A DNA stretch of 64,000 nt from Mannheimia haemolytica (GCF_004342115.1 NZ_SMAC01000002.1:1-64000), one strand, 5' to 3'; positions 26,897 to 38,400 are shown, counted from the first letter of the stretch. Numbers and translations: made by a program. The notes: generated by a model not told the origin, from the sequence alone.

Positions 26897-27730
26897 TTAC
26901 CAACCTTTTACTACACCATCTTTAAAGTGTTTTTGTGCTTCTTGGTACACTTCTTCGGTTTGGTAAGATTTAATAAAGTTTTGTACATTAGCTGCATCTT
27001 TATTGTCTTGGCGAGCCACAATAATATTCACATACGGTGAATCTTTAGACTCAACAAATACACCGTGATCTTGGGTATTTAAGCCTACCTGCCCGGCATA
27101 AGTGTTATTTACCACCGCTAAATCTACGTCATCTAACGCTTTTGCGGCAATTGAAGTATCCACTTCTTTAATTTTTAAGTTTTTCGGATTTTCGATAATA
27201 TCCACTGAAGTTGAGAATAAATTGGTATTATCTTTTAATTTAATTAACCCCTGTTTTTCTAATAAAATCAAAGCACGAGCTAAGTTTGAAGGATCATTTG
27301 GTACTGCAATTACCGCACCTTCTGCTAACTCAGACACATTTTTCACTTTTTTAGAGTAGCCCGCTAACGGATAAACAAAGGTGTTACCCACAATCACTAA
27401 GTTGTTTAAACCTTTTGATTGGCTGTCTTTATCTAAATATGGTTTGTGTTGGAATGCGTTTGCATCTAAATCACCTTTACTTACTGCAGTATTCGGTAAA
27501 GCGTAGTCGTTAAATAAAACGAACTCAACTTCTAAACCATATTTTTCTTTTGCAATCTGTGCTGCACGTTCTGCAACGGTATGCTCAGGGCCTGACATTA
27601 CCCCTACTTTGATTTTAGCCGGAGCTTGAGCTGCCGGAGCAGCGGTAGATTCTGCCTTTTTCTCTTCTTTACAAGCGGTTAATGCTAATGCAGAAACCAA
27701 TGCAACGCCTAAAATTTTCTTGAAACTCAT
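26897..27730 (-). CDS. metQ: MetQ D-methionine/L-methionine-binding lipoprotein, first copy
   Basis: A 277-residue lipoprotein (lipobox LTAC, Cys20) with an Ala/Pro-rich linker (residues ~28-38) and canonical MetQ ligand motifs GPEH (47-50), HKPYLD (95-100) and GNTFVYP. Lying directly after metI, it is the most likely cognate binding protein of the MetNI importer. The Mannheimia homologues PlpA-C were described as outer-membrane-associated lipoproteins and antigens. Confidence 0.93.
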   Translation of the reverse strand: MSFKKILGVALVSALALTACKEEKKAESTAAPAAQAPAKIKVGVMSGPEHTVAERAAQIAKEKYGLEVEFVLFNDYALPNTAVSKGDLDANAFQHKPYLDKDSQSKGLNNLVIVGNTFVYPLAGYSKKVKNVSELAEGAVIAVPNDPSNLARALILLEKQGLIKLKDNTNLFSTSVDIIENPKNLKIKEVDTSIAAKALDDVDLAVVNNTYAGQVGLNTQDHGVFVESKDSPYVNIIVARQDNKDAANVQNFIKSYQTEEVYQEAQKHFKDGVVKGW

Positions 27731-27752
27731 AGAAACCTCTTTTTAAATAAAA

Positions 27753-28430
27753 TTAACGATGATCGTAACGTTTTGCTAAATGATCACCCAATTTTTGGCT
27801 AATCATCACAATCGCAACAATAATAATGGTAGCAATCCATTTCACATACACCATATTACGGTGTTCGCCATAGCTAATCGCTAAATTGCCTAAACCGCCG
27901 CCACCAACAGCCCCCGCCATTGCTGAGTAGCCAATTAAAGCAACCAGCGTTAGCGTAATGCCATTAATCAAAATCGGTAATGACTCCGGTAAATAAAATT
28001 TTGTCACTACCTGCCAATTTGTTGCTCCCATTGATTTTGCCGCTTCTGTTAAACCGGACGGAATTTCAAGCAACGCATTTGAAGTTAAACGGGCAAAAAA
28101 CGGAATGGCCGAAACACTTAAAGGAACAATCGCTGCCGTTGTGCCTAATGTTGTGCCCACAATTAAGCGAGTAAATGGCAACAAAATAATCAATAAAATA
28201 ATGAACGGAATCGAACGCCCGATGTTAATAACGACATCTAACACTTGGTGTAATCTCGGATTTTCTAAAATTTCGCCTTTACCGGTTAAAAACGCCAAGA
28301 AACCAATCGGTAAACCGATGACTACCGCCAATGCCGTTGCCACAAAGCCCATATAAACGGTTTCAAAAGTAGATTCCCATACTAAGCTCCACATCTGTGG
28401 CGTCATCTCCTGCATAAAATCAGCCCACAT
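27753..28430 (-). CDS. metI: Methionine ABC transporter permease
   Basis: A 225-residue permease with five membrane segments and the coupling-helix EAA loop ([20 protein letters not shown]). It forms the channel for MetN and MetQ. The start overlaps the metN stop by 11 bases, so translation is coupled. The first metQ begins 22 bases after its stop. Confidence 0.95.
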   Translation of the reverse strand: MWADFMQEMTPQMWSLVWESTFETVYMGFVATALAVVIGLPIGFLAFLTGKGEILENPRLHQVLDVVINIGRSIPFIILLIILLPFTRLIVGTTLGTTAAIVPLSVSAIPFFARLTSNALLEIPSGLTEAAKSMGATNWQVVTKFYLPESLPILINGITLTLVALIGYSAMAGAVGGGGLGNLAISYGEHRNMVYVKWIATIIIVAIVMISQKLGDHLAKRYDHR

Positions 28431-29454
28431 AGCCTAACACCTCTACTTTTACATTGTTATCAATTAAATAAAATTTTGCTTCTGCAATGGAATCCGGATT
28501 ACCACTCACTTCTGCAATTACAAATCCAAATTTGACCCCGCCTGCATAATCAATTTGCGACATCAAAATACTAAAATCAATGCCGAATTTCTTCGATGCC
28601 ATTGAAAGCAAAGGTGCATCCACCGAACGTCCGGTAAACTCAAATTTAATAATCGGCTTACTATGTTCAGTCGGCGAACTTGAAAGCTGCTCGGTATATT
28701 CTTGCGGTAATTCAAAATGGAAAGTCGATTGAATAAATTTCTGAGCTAATTCGGTTTTCGGATTCGAGAAAATTTCACTTACCGAGCCAGATTCAATCAA
28801 CTGCCCTTTATCAATCACTGCTACTCGGTCACAAATGCGTTTTACCACTTCCATTTCGTGAGTGATTAATAAAATCGTCAAACCAAGACGTTTATTAATA
28901 TCTTTTAATAGCTGCAAAATGGATTGCGTAGTCGCCGGATCTAACGCACTGGTCGCTTCATCACACAACAAAACGTGTGGATCGCTGGCTAACGCACGAG
29001 CAATCGCTACACGCTGTTTCTGCCCACCGGAAAGATTTGCAGGGTAAACATCTTTACGATCTGTTAACCCCACTAAATCCAACAGCTCATTGACTTTCTT
29101 CTCAACTTGCTCTTTTGGCGTATTGCTTAAACGCAACGATAACGCCACGTTTTCAAATACAGTTTGTGATGAAAGCAAATTAAAATGTTGGAAAATCATT
29201 GCAATATTACGGCGAGCGTGAATCAACTCTTTATCCGACATTGCCGTTAAATCTTGCCCATCGACAATCACTTGCCCGATTGTTGGGCGTTCTAATAAAT
29301 TTACACAGCGAATTAAGGTACTTTTTCCTGCCCCTGATGCCCCAATGACACCATAAATAGTGCCTCTTGGTACTTCTAGGTTTACATTATCCAGAGCGGT
29401 AATTTTTTTGCCCTTTACCTCAAATTGTTTGCTGATATTTTTCAGCTGAATCAT
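28420..29454 (-). CDS. metN: Methionine ABC transporter ATPase
   Basis: A 344-residue ATPase with Walker [10 protein letters not shown] (38-46), signature LSGGQKQR (141-148), Walker B VLLCDE (161-166), and a C-terminal NIL regulatory domain (residues ~265-344) that binds methionine and inhibits transport. First gene of metN-metI-metQQQ, behind a MetJ operator 46 bases upstream. Confidence 0.96.
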   Translation of the reverse strand: MIQLKNISKQFEVKGKKITALDNVNLEVPRGTIYGVIGASGAGKSTLIRCVNLLERPTIGQVIVDGQDLTAMSDKELIHARRNIAMIFQHFNLLSSQTVFENVALSLRLSNTPKEQVEKKVNELLDLVGLTDRKDVYPANLSGGQKQRVAIARALASDPHVLLCDEATSALDPATTQSILQLLKDINKRLGLTILLITHEMEVVKRICDRVAVIDKGQLIESGSVSEIFSNPKTELAQKFIQSTFHFELPQEYTEQLSSSPTEHSKPIIKFEFTGRSVDAPLLSMASKKFGIDFSILMSQIDYAGGVKFGFVIAEVSGNPDSIAEAKFYLIDNNVKVEVLGYVG

Positions 29455-29499
29455 TTTCTATTTATCCACATTCAATTAACTATTATTTTTGGTTATTTT

Positions 29500-29515
29500 A
29501 GACGTCTAGAATGCT
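29500..29515 (-). promoter_or_regulatory. metN: MetJ operator of metNIQ
   Basis: A perfect met box AGACGTCT (29500-29507) adjoins AGAATGCT. It sits 46 bases upstream of metN. The same perfect box precedes metK, so uptake and S-adenosylmethionine synthesis are co-repressed. Confidence 0.85.
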
Positions 29516-29627
29516 ATGTCAATCAACTAACCCGATTTTTTTATTCCAAATAAGCATAACGCATAAAATAATAGCTTGCACTTGAAATAAATTAGAGTTT
29601 TGTATGATTGGTTTTCATCACAAGCAA

Positions 29628-29673
29628 ACAAGCGGTCAAAATTGGCAATTTTTTGTCAAATTTAACCGCTTGT
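29628..29673. terminator. Inverted uptake-signal pair downstream of the OLD-family gene
   Basis: ACAAGCGGT (29628-29636) and ACCGCTTGT (29665-29673) face each other, next to the stop of the OLD-family gene. Paired uptake signals often double as terminators in Pasteurellaceae. Confidence 0.6.
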
Positions 29674-29676
29674 ATT

Positions 29677-31224
29677 CTATACTTTGTTTATCAATGCCAG
29701 CACATCTGCAAATAATTGTTTAAATAAAGTTGGAATTGAATGCTCTCCCCGTTGCTCCATCTCATTGGCTAATGCAATGGCTAAATCAGGCTTTGAGCTT
29801 CGTTGAATCGCTCGTTTAATGATGTAGGACACCGGATATTTTTCTTGTGAACGCCAATTTGCAAGCTGTATAAACACATTCCGCAAGCCTGCTTTGTAGA
29901 AAAAATGTTCGATATCTTTTTGTGGCAACATCGTGAGCCGGTGAGCAAAATCCTCTTCCATACTTTTTACCGTATCTGCATAACGTTTGCCGGAATCGTC
30001 ACCGTCAGTCAGCACATACCATTCGATCCCCATTGCTCTGGCGTATTTAATTAACGGACGTAAGCCACACTGAGCAAATTCAACGATTTTGATCCCTTCC
30101 ATTTCCAAATGAATATCTAATAATCTCGCCAGCTCTTGCAAAATCCAAACCTCCGTTTCCCCCTCAACCAAAATCCACGCTTTAGCAAACAGTGCCAAGC
30201 CACGATTATGGTGAATATGAAAGGTTAATTTTCGCAAATCTTCCTTGCCTAAACTGTGGCGTTCAAGCCAATAGGCTTGGGTATGATCGTGATGACGCAC
30301 CAAACGGCAGATTTCACGCAGAGGCACTTGCGATAACAATTCAATAGAATTAGTAGTGGTGATCCGTTGGCTGGGTAAAAAACCGAGCAGTTCCCAAAAA
30401 ATCGCAATCATTCGAGGGTGTAGTTGAGCATTCAGATCTTCAAATAAAATAATCGGCTTTTCTATTACTGTAGATCTAGGATTAAACAAAAATAGAGTAG
30501 AAATATGCTGCTGAGCAGATTCGACCAATTCCGGCTGCTGTTTTAGGCGTAAACAGAGGGATTTTACTTTTTCCCACCACAATGCGGTGTCTTGCATACT
30601 GGTTTTGATCAAATAGCGACTTTGGCTGGTTAGAAAATAGTATTTCAGTAGCGAAGAGAGGGCGTTTAATTCACGTTGAAAATCGTCTTCAAGTTGAGAC
30701 GATCCTTTAAGTAATAATTCATTATGCACCCTGTTATTGAGCCTTGCATCACGCAGGCGATAAACAGGGTGATGGTAAATAAACTGCCGAATGGCGTTTT
30801 CCGCTTGTTCTATCTGGATCGGTTTTAGGCTTTGATCCACAAATTGATAGTCGGTGCTAATCTGCTCTCCGTGTAATTTTCCGGTTACGGCAAGCGAAAC
30901 ACAGCGGTGATTATCAATATAAAACGCGGCTTGTGCCAAATAAGCGGGAAATTGCACCGCTAAATCGTGCTGATGCTCTTCACAAAAGGTAAACACCAGT
31001 TGAATGTCCCGCACTTGGTTGGGGGTATCGGTGTATTGAATATGGAAATCTTTGAACTGAAATTGATACAACGCCTGCTCAAGGTTAAAAATCAGGCTTA
31101 ATGCATCAATCAGACTGGATTTCCCCCACGCATTTTCGCCAATCAATACCATATTTGGTCGTAGCTGGAGCGATAAATGGTTAATACCACGAAAGCCACT
31201 GATTTCAATATGCTTTAAATACAT
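29677..31224 (-). CDS. OLD-family ATP-dependent nuclease (YbjD/DUF2813-like)
   Basis: A 515-residue protein with an SMC-like ATPase N-terminus (FRGIN, Walker A GENAWGKSS at 29-37), a Walker B-type segment (KPIILFEDLNAQLHPRMIA) and a C-terminal TOPRIM nuclease domain (LVEGETE with downstream DGDDSGKRYAD). OLD proteins are ATP-stimulated DNA nucleases, some acting in phage defence. No UvrD-like helicase follows, so this is not a Gabija pair. It lies just after ppnN on the same strand. Confidence 0.85.
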   Translation of the reverse strand: MYLKHIEISGFRGINHLSLQLRPNMVLIGENAWGKSSLIDALSLIFNLEQALYQFQFKDFHIQYTDTPNQVRDIQLVFTFCEEHQHDLAVQFPAYLAQAAFYIDNHRCVSLAVTGKLHGEQISTDYQFVDQSLKPIQIEQAENAIRQFIYHHPVYRLRDARLNNRVHNELLLKGSSQLEDDFQRELNALSSLLKYYFLTSQSRYLIKTSMQDTALWWEKVKSLCLRLKQQPELVESAQQHISTLFLFNPRSTVIEKPIILFEDLNAQLHPRMIAIFWELLGFLPSQRITTTNSIELLSQVPLREICRLVRHHDHTQAYWLERHSLGKEDLRKLTFHIHHNRGLALFAKAWILVEGETEVWILQELARLLDIHLEMEGIKIVEFAQCGLRPLIKYARAMGIEWYVLTDGDDSGKRYADTVKSMEEDFAHRLTMLPQKDIEHFFYKAGLRNVFIQLANWRSQEKYPVSYIIKRAIQRSSKPDLAIALANEMEQRGEHSIPTLFKQLFADVLALINKV

Positions 31225-31243
31225 ACCTTACCCCTTGTTAGCA

Positions 31244-32611
31244 TTACCCTTTTACAATTTCATAGCAAGGTTGGTACGCCTCACCCGTTGGAATTTTCAT
31301 ACGGTGTTGAACCACAAAACGCTCCAACAGTTTATCTATATGCTCCATTAATTTACGATCGCCGTGTAATTTAAACACCCCATATTTCTCAATTAAATCG
31401 GAGGTCTCCGGCTTAATATTACCTGCAACAATCCCTGAAAATGCCCGTCTTAAATTCGCAGCCAGCTGCTCTTTTGGCTGTGCTAAACTTAAATTCAGGT
31501 TTGCCATATTTTCGTGGGTTGGAATAAATGGCGTAATAAAATCTTCCTCAATTTTTAACGACCAGTTGAAATTATAAGCATCACCACTTTCATAACGGCT
31601 GCTTTTTACCTCAATCATCGCTTGCTTGACTTTACGAGCCACCAACACCGGGTCATCAATAATAATTTCATACAAACTGCGAGCTTCTTCGCCTAAAGTT
31701 TCGCCAATAAATTGATCGATGGCATAGAAATAGTCTGCCGATTCTTTCGGGGCGGTTAAAATCAGTGGTAATTGCTGAGCATGGTTAGCCGGGTTTAACT
31801 TAATACCGATAATATACAGCAACTCTTCCAGCGTTCCCGGCCCGCCCGGGAAAACCACAATGGCGTGCCCTAAACGCACAAAGGCTTCCAACCGTTTTTC
31901 AATATCCGGCATAATTACCAATTCATTCACAATCGGGTTTGGCGGCTCGGAGGCAATAATAGACGGCTCGGTAATGCCGATAAAACGCCCGTTTTTATAA
32001 CGTTGATTGGCGTGTCCGATAGCCGCTCCTTTCATCGGGGCTTCCATCACACCGGCTCCGCAACCGGTCACAATATTCAGCTCACGCAAGCCAAACTCTT
32101 GCCCGACGGCACGGCAATATTGGTATTCGGTTTCATTAATCGAATGCCCTCCCCAGCACACCACCAAATTTGGGTCGGTATTCATTTCAATCGCTTTCGC
32201 ATTCCGCAAAATCGAAAATACGGTATTCGTGGTTAAGGCTTCTAAAGAAGTCTCTTCAAGCGGTCTAATCGCATTTTTTAACGCATTCACAAACACAATA
32301 TCCCGCAGCACCGCAAAAAGGTGATATTGAATATTCAAAATCATCTTGCCGTCAACAAACGCAGTTTCGGGTGGATTATGCAATTCAAGCGACACGCCTT
32401 TTTCACGGGTTAATAAGCGGATTTCAAAATCAGGGTATTGGCTTAACAACGCTCGGCTGTCATCGGTATGCACACCGGAATTTAGCACCGCCAAAGAGCA
32501 ATTACGATAAAGTTGATGCAAATTACCCTGCGTATTCTTTGCCAACAACTCCATTTCCAAATGGGAAAGCTGTTCCATACTCCCTTTCGGGTTGACTCGA
32601 TGTATTGCCAT
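31244..32611 (-). CDS. ppnN: Pyrimidine/purine nucleotide 5'-monophosphate nucleosidase
   Basis: PpnN (YgdH) cleaves nucleoside monophosphates into base and ribose-5-phosphate and is allosterically controlled by (p)ppGpp in E. coli. The 455-residue protein has the LOG-like core with [27 protein letters not shown] and the PGGxGTxxE motif ([15 protein letters not shown]), plus the N- and C-terminal flanking domains of the long PpnN form. ACTCC-type Shine-Dalgarno complement (GGAGT) precedes the start. Confidence 0.93.
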   Translation of the reverse strand: MAIHRVNPKGSMEQLSHLEMELLAKNTQGNLHQLYRNCSLAVLNSGVHTDDSRALLSQYPDFEIRLLTREKGVSLELHNPPETAFVDGKMILNIQYHLFAVLRDIVFVNALKNAIRPLEETSLEALTTNTVFSILRNAKAIEMNTDPNLVVCWGGHSINETEYQYCRAVGQEFGLRELNIVTGCGAGVMEAPMKGAAIGHANQRYKNGRFIGITEPSIIASEPPNPIVNELVIMPDIEKRLEAFVRLGHAIVVFPGGPGTLEELLYIIGIKLNPANHAQQLPLILTAPKESADYFYAIDQFIGETLGEEARSLYEIIIDDPVLVARKVKQAMIEVKSSRYESGDAYNFNWSLKIEEDFITPFIPTHENMANLNLSLAQPKEQLAANLRRAFSGIVAGNIKPETSDLIEKYGVFKLHGDRKLMEHIDKLLERFVVQHRMKIPTGEAYQPCYEIVKG

Positions 32612-32657
32612 TATTTACTCCTTGATTTGCAAAAAATTCATTTAATATGACCGCTTG

Positions 32658-33413
32658 TTATTTTAATAGTTTATCAATCACCCGACTCACCGCAAAAAAG
32701 CCGAACGTTGCCGTCACCATTGTCACCGCTCCAAAGCCGTTGGCACAGTTCATTGTTGCCGACACCTCACAGGCCTCACCCATTTGTGGGAAAATCAGTT
32801 GCTGAGTCGAAGAAACGCACTCCACGCCGAATTTGTTTTTATTGCTGAAACCGTACTCTTTACGCAACAGGCTACGAACCCTTGCCGCCAACGGATCTTG
32901 CACCGTTTTGCTTAAATCGGTAATTTGAATTTTGGTCGGATCGGTCTGCCCGCCCGCCCCGCCGGTGGTGATAATTTTGATCTTATTGCGTTTACAAAAC
33001 GCAATCATCGCCGCTTTTACCCGCAAACTGTCAATCGCATCGATCACATAGTCATATCCTCGATTGAGGTAGTCTGCGAGATTATCCTGCGTTAAGAAAT
33101 CATCAATAATTTCCACCACACATTCAGGGTTGATCCGCTCAATCCGCTCTTTCATCGCTTCGGTTTTCAGTTGAGCCACCGTGCCACTCATTGCGTGAAT
33201 TTGGCGGTTGATATTGGTCACGCAAATATCGTCCATATCGATCATCGTGATCTTACCGATACCTGAGCGAGCCAATGCCTCCACTGCCCACGAGCCAACC
33301 CCGCCAATCCCAATCACGCAAATATGCGAACGGCGTAGTTTCTCCAATCCTTCCGGCGTATAAAGGCGACCAATGCCACCAAAACGCTGTTCGTAGTTAT
33401 CAATTCGTTCCAT
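32658..33413 (-). CDS. tcdA: tRNA threonylcarbamoyladenosine dehydratase
   Basis: TcdA (CsdL) cyclises t6A37 in tRNA to ct6A using ATP. The 251-residue protein is E1-like, with the nucleotide-binding GIGGVGSWAVEALARSGIG near residue 36, the conserved NINRQIHA, and a probable catalytic cysteine in FGVECVSSTQQ. Its start is 29 bases after the stop of uup on the same strand, consistent with an operon. Confidence 0.93.
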   Translation of the reverse strand: MERIDNYEQRFGGIGRLYTPEGLEKLRRSHICVIGIGGVGSWAVEALARSGIGKITMIDMDDICVTNINRQIHAMSGTVAQLKTEAMKERIERINPECVVEIIDDFLTQDNLADYLNRGYDYVIDAIDSLRVKAAMIAFCKRNKIKIITTGGAGGQTDPTKIQITDLSKTVQDPLAARVRSLLRKEYGFSNKNKFGVECVSSTQQLIFPQMGEACEVSATMNCANGFGAVTMVTATFGFFAVSRVIDKLLK

Positions 33414-33442
33414 TTTGTAAAATTTTCCGTAAAAATGACCGC

Positions 33443-35392
33443 TTACACATTCCCATTTTTAATATTTTCCAACGCTTCCCACCGTTCAAAGGCTTGTTCT
33501 AACGCGGCTTCGGTGTCGGCAAGTTTTTGTAGCTGGGCATTGGTGTAGCTTGGATCTTTGGCGAAGAATTCGGCACTGTTTACTTCGGCTTGCAAGGCTT
33601 CAATATCGGCTTCGAGCTGTTCCATTTTAGCCGGTAACTCGTCCAGTTCACGCTGTTCTTTGTAGGAAAGTTTAACTTTTTTCTTCGCATCTTCCGTAGG
33701 GACACGATGCTTCGTGTCCGATTCAGTAGTCTTTACAGGCGATTTTTCGGACGCCAAGCGTGGCGTCTCTACGCTCTGCTTTTGGGAGGCAAAGTAATTT
33801 TCCTGCTGTTGTTTGGCATCGAAATAGCCGCCGACATATTTATTCACCACGCCTTCGCCCTCGAAGAAGTAGCATTCGGTTACGGTATTATCCACAAATT
33901 GACGGTCGTGGCTGACAATAATCAAGGTGCCTTGATAGTCGGTGAGCATCTCTTCCAGCAGTTCGAGGGTTTCCACGTCCAAATCGTTGGTCGGTTCGTC
34001 CAAAATCAGCAAGTTGTTCGGTTTGAGTAACAGTTTTGCCAGCAACAAGCGGTTGCGTTCACCACCCGAAAGGGCTTTCACCGGTGTCATTGCCCGTTTG
34101 GGCGGGAACAAGAAGTCTTGCAGATAGCCAAGAACGTGGCGTTTCACCCCGTTTACTTCTACATCTTGCTTGCCATCTGCCACGTTGTCCATCACGGTTT
34201 TTTCAGTGTCAAGATCGGCTCGGTATTGGTCAAAGTACGCCACTTCCAATTTTGTGCCACAACGCACCGAACCTGATGTCGGCTGAATTTCGCCAAGTAA
34301 CAGCTTAATCAGCGTGGTTTTGCCGATCCCATTCGCCCCAATCAAGGCAATTTTATCGCCACGCAAAATGGTGGTGCTGAAATTTTTCAGCAGGGTTCTG
34401 CCGCCGATTTCATGGCTGGCATTTTCCACTTCAAACACAATTTTGCCGCTGCGTGCAGTATTGTCGATCTGAATTTTCGCCGTGCCTTGCACCTCTCGGC
34501 GGTTTCTACGCTCTTCACGCAACGCTTTCAACGCCCGCACACGCCCTTCGTTTCGGGTGCGTCTTGCCTTAATCCCTTGACGGATCCAGACCTCTTCTTG
34601 GGCGAGTTTTTTGTCGAACAGCTCATTTTGCAACGCTTCCACTCGCAGATCTTCGGCTTTTTCTTCCAAGTATTTATCGTAATTGCTTGGGTAGGAAACC
34701 AGTTTGCCTCGATCCAAGTCCACAATCCGAGTCGCCATTTTGCGGATAAAGGCACGGTCGTGCGAGATAAAAATAATGCTGCCTTTGAAATCCAACAACA
34801 GATTTTCCAGCCACGCAATCGCCTCGATGTCGAGGTGGTTGGTCGGCTCGTCCAACAGCAATACATCAGGATCGGCAACCAACGCCCGAGCCAATGCCGC
34901 ACGGCGTACCCAACCACCCGAGAGTTCGCACAGGCGTTTGTCGGGGTCGAGTTCCAACAGTTTCAAGGTGTCTTGAATGCGGTTTTCAAACTGCCAACCG
35001 TTAGCGTGTTCTAATTGCGACTGCACCGCTGAAAGTTTGGCGAGCAGTTCATCGCTGTAATCGGTCTGCATTTGCAGGGAAATGTGGTGATATTGCTTCA
35101 ATAAGTCGGCAAGATGGGCAATGCCTTCTGCCACATAATCGAACACCGTTTCTTCAATATGGCGGGGCGGATCTTGTTCAAGGCGTGTAACGACAATGTC
35201 TTTTTCAAATACCAACTTGCCGTCATCAAGCTGAACTTCGCCCGCCAGAATTTTCATCAGGGTCGATTTACCCGCCCCGTTACGCCCCACCAAACAAACC
35301 CGCTCGCCGGGTTCGATATGTAATTCAGTATGATCCAATAAAGGATGATCGCCAAAGCCTAAATAGGCGTTGGAAAGATTGATAAGTGCCAT
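33443..35392 (-). CDS. uup: ABC-F ATPase Uup
   Basis: Uup is a soluble ABC-F protein linked to ribosome function and suppression of transposon excision. The 649-residue protein has two ATPase domains (Walker A GRNGAGKST at 36-44 and GANGIGKTT; signatures LSGGWVRR and LSGGERNR; Walker B LLLDEPTN and LILDEPTN) and a C-terminal coiled coil (EQRELDELPAKMEQ...). The linker before the coiled coil (SVETPRLASEKSPVKTTESD) is encoded by an inserted composite palindromic repeat, 33696-33773. Confidence 0.94.
   Translation of the reverse strand: MALINLSNAYLGFGDHPLLDHTELHIEPGERVCLVGRNGAGKSTLMKILAGEVQLDDGKLVFEKDIVVTRLEQDPPRHIEETVFDYVAEGIAHLADLLKQYHHISLQMQTDYSDELLAKLSAVQSQLEHANGWQFENRIQDTLKLLELDPDKRLCELSGGWVRRAALARALVADPDVLLLDEPTNHLDIEAIAWLENLLLDFKGSIIFISHDRAFIRKMATRIVDLDRGKLVSYPSNYDKYLEEKAEDLRVEALQNELFDKKLAQEEVWIRQGIKARRTRNEGRVRALKALREERRNRREVQGTAKIQIDNTARSGKIVFEVENASHEIGGRTLLKNFSTTILRGDKIALIGANGIGKTTLIKLLLGEIQPTSGSVRCGTKLEVAYFDQYRADLDTEKTVMDNVADGKQDVEVNGVKRHVLGYLQDFLFPPKRAMTPVKALSGGERNRLLLAKLLLKPNNLLILDEPTNDLDVETLELLEEMLTDYQGTLIIVSHDRQFVDNTVTECYFFEGEGVVNKYVGGYFDAKQQQENYFASQKQSVETPRLASEKSPVKTTESDTKHRVPTEDAKKKVKLSYKEQRELDELPAKMEQLEADIEALQAEVNSAEFFAKDPSYTNAQLQKLADTEAALEQAFERWEALENIKNGNV
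33696..33773. repeat. Composite palindromic repeat inside uup
   Basis: Left unit GTAGGGACACGATGCTTCGT... has arms GGACACGA (33700-33707) / TCGTGTCC (33712-33719). Right unit has arms GACGCCA (33750-33756) / TGGCGTC (33761-33767) and ends CTCTACG. It is in frame within the uup linker, so it adds residues without breaking the gene. Confidence 0.8.
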
Positions 35393-35475
35393 AGTATTCT
35401 CGTTAAAATTGTAAATTTTAGCAATTCTCTAACCGCTTGTATGAAAGCGTTCTGTTCTACTCGTTTTTATTCTTG

Positions 35476-38400
35476 TTAAGATAAATACCCACCAACTCCC
35501 TTAAACTTCTCCACAAACGCCACGATTTTTTGGAAAACCGTCTGTTTTTTAGTTTTATATTGCGGATTAAGTGGGCTCATTTTCGGCAGAATGTCATTTA
35601 AATCCGTGCCGTTTTCGCTGGCATATTCCCTTTTTAGTGAAGTGGTGATATAACGTTTTGCAGCCTCTACATTTAAATTTTCGGTTTCAATTAAGGTTTC
35701 TGCCTCTTTTTTCTGTTCTTGCTGGGCGAATTGGAAGAATGCCTCAATGACACCGGCTTTATCAGGAATAGTATCCAAATCGGTTTGGTGAATAAAATCC
35801 ACTACCAAACTTTCTTTCGCTCGATTATCAATGCTTGAACGAATAGTACGGCGAATTTCTTCAATTAACGCAGGCTTATTTTTGATTTTCTTATTGTGTT
35901 CAAAAATAAGCTCTAAAATATAATCTAAATTGATCTCTTGGGATTTTAGTAAATCCACTTCAAACACCACATCACTCCAATCAATTGTTGAAGTTTGAGT
36001 ATTATTCCCTTGTCGTTGTTGGCGTTGCCATTCCCGAATATCGTTATAGGTTGAACGATAATCTTGCAATTTTCGTTCAGGCAAAATAATCTGAGTGTGA
36101 TTAAGATAATTTGCAGTCGGCTCACAAACTATATTCTCTATATTTTCAGGATTTTTCAGTTCGTGAAACTCATCATAATTCTGTAATACATTTTCCAAAC
36201 GTAAATATTCACCAAATAATGCAGTAAAAGCTTTCTTATCCTCCTCTTTTTCAAGATTCGTTGGATCAGGAAATTTAGTTTGTAATTCTTTAACTACCAC
36301 CAAATAACCACGTTGATATTCACCACTGCTCTTTTCATAGCCCTGCATATATTCATCGAAACTACGTTCTAACACCACATTACGGGTATTTTTATCGCCA
36401 AATAGCGTAATCGCATCAATCGTATCCTGTTCCAAATCTCGGAAAGTCACGATATTGCCGAAAGTTTTAGTAGAGTCATAAATGCGGTTAGTGCGGGAAA
36501 AGGCTTGCATCAACCCGTGATAACGCAGATTTTTATCCACAAATAAGGTATTTAACGTTGGAGCATCAAAGCCTGTTAAAAACATTCCTACTACAATCAA
36601 TAAATCAATTTCCTGATTTTTCACCCGCATTGCTAAATCACGGTAATAATTTTGAAATTCTTTACTTTCTACACCATAATTTGTTTTAAATTGCTCGTTA
36701 TAATCATCAATCGCCAAACTCAAAAATTCTTTTGCCGAACTATTCATTGCGGTAGGTTCAAAGGTTTCATCGGCAATTTCACCAATCGCATTTTGCTCTT
36801 CATTGGCAGCAAAAGAAAAAATCGTTGCAACTTTTAACGGATTTTGCACCGCTTGCTGCTGAATTTTAAACTGCTCATAATAGAGTTTTGCCGCTTCCAC
36901 AGAACTGACGGCAAACATTGCATTAAAGCCTTTGCCTGTGGCATTCAAACGGTGCGTTTTTTGTTTAAAATGTGCCAAAATATATTGGGTAATTTCTTTA
37001 ATCCGCTCAGGGTGCAATAAGGCTTTTTTATTCTCAAGTGCGGTGAGTTTTTCAGGACTTTTTTCAATTTCCATTGTCCTAAATTGTGGGCGAACATCAT
37101 TATAATCGACCTTAAATTTCAGCACTTTTTCATCACGAATCGCATCGGTAATCACATAAGAGTGTAGCTGTGTACCAAATACCAATGCGGTTGTTTCTGC
37201 CCCTAATGCATTTTCAGGGAAAATAGGGGTGCCGGTAAAACCGAATTGACAAAATTTTTTAAATTTTCGTTTTAAATTACGTTGAGCTTCACCAAATTGG
37301 CTACGATGACACTCATCAAAAATAAACACTACCGGCTGTTGATATATTGGTAAATTATCTTCACTCTTCATTAAATTATTTAATTTTTGAATAGTGGTAA
37401 CAATAATTTTATTATCTTGCTTTTCAAGATTACGCTTCAAACCGGCTGTACTTTCCGAACCGTTTACGCTATCCGGTGAAAAACGTTGATACTCTTTCAT
37501 TGTTTGATAATCGAGATCTTTTCTGTCCACCACAAAAAAGACTTTCTCAATACAATCTAATTCGGTTGCCAATCGAGCCGCTTTAAAACTGGTCAGCGTT
37601 TTACCCGAACCGGTAGTATGCCAAATATAACCACCACTCTCCGGTTTATTCCAAGTATTGGTAAAATGCGTATGTTTTATTTTCCATAAAATACGCTCGG
37701 TTGCCGCAATTTGATAAGGTCGCATCAATAATAACGTGTCATTTACATCAAATACCGAATAATTCACTAGCACATTTAATAAGGTATTTTTCTGTAAAAA
37801 GGTAGCGGTAAAATCTTTTAGATCTTTAATTAAGCCATTATCCGATTTTGCCCAACTCATTGTAAAATCAAAGCTGTTTTTATCCCGCTTGGTCGTATTG
37901 GCAAAATAACGGGTATCTGTGCCGTTAGAAATGACAAAAATCTGCAAAAACTTAAACAGAGAATTTTCTTTATTAAAACTCTCTTTACTATAACGATGAA
38001 TTTGATTAAAAGCTTCCCGAATTGCCACGCCTCGCTTTTTCAATTCAATTTGTATTAATGGCAAGCCATTGACCAAAATCGTTACATCATAGCGATTAAG
38101 ATGAGAACCTTTTTGCTCAAATTGATTGATAACCTGTACTTTATTACGAGCAATTTCTTTTTTATCCAACAAATAGATATTTTGAATCCGCCCATTATCA
38201 AACACAAAATCATAAATATGGTCGTGATGGATCTTTCTGGTTTTCTCAATAATATTTTCAGACGGTTTATCAATATATTCTTCTAATAATCGTTTCCACT
38301 CTGAATCTAAAAACCGCACATTATTTAATTTTTCCAACTGTTCACGCAAATTTGCCAATAATTTTTCTTGGTTATTTAAATCAGGACGATATTCATAGCC

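Noticed and set aside
29677..32611. Gabija-like defence pair for the OLD-family nuclease
   Set aside because: The neighbour is PpnN, not a UvrD-like helicase (GajB); YbjD-type OLD proteins occur alone.
34412..35014. A 200-codon plus-strand open frame opposite uup
   Set aside because: It lies antisense within a well-conserved ABC-F gene and has no recognisable domain; such frames are shadows.
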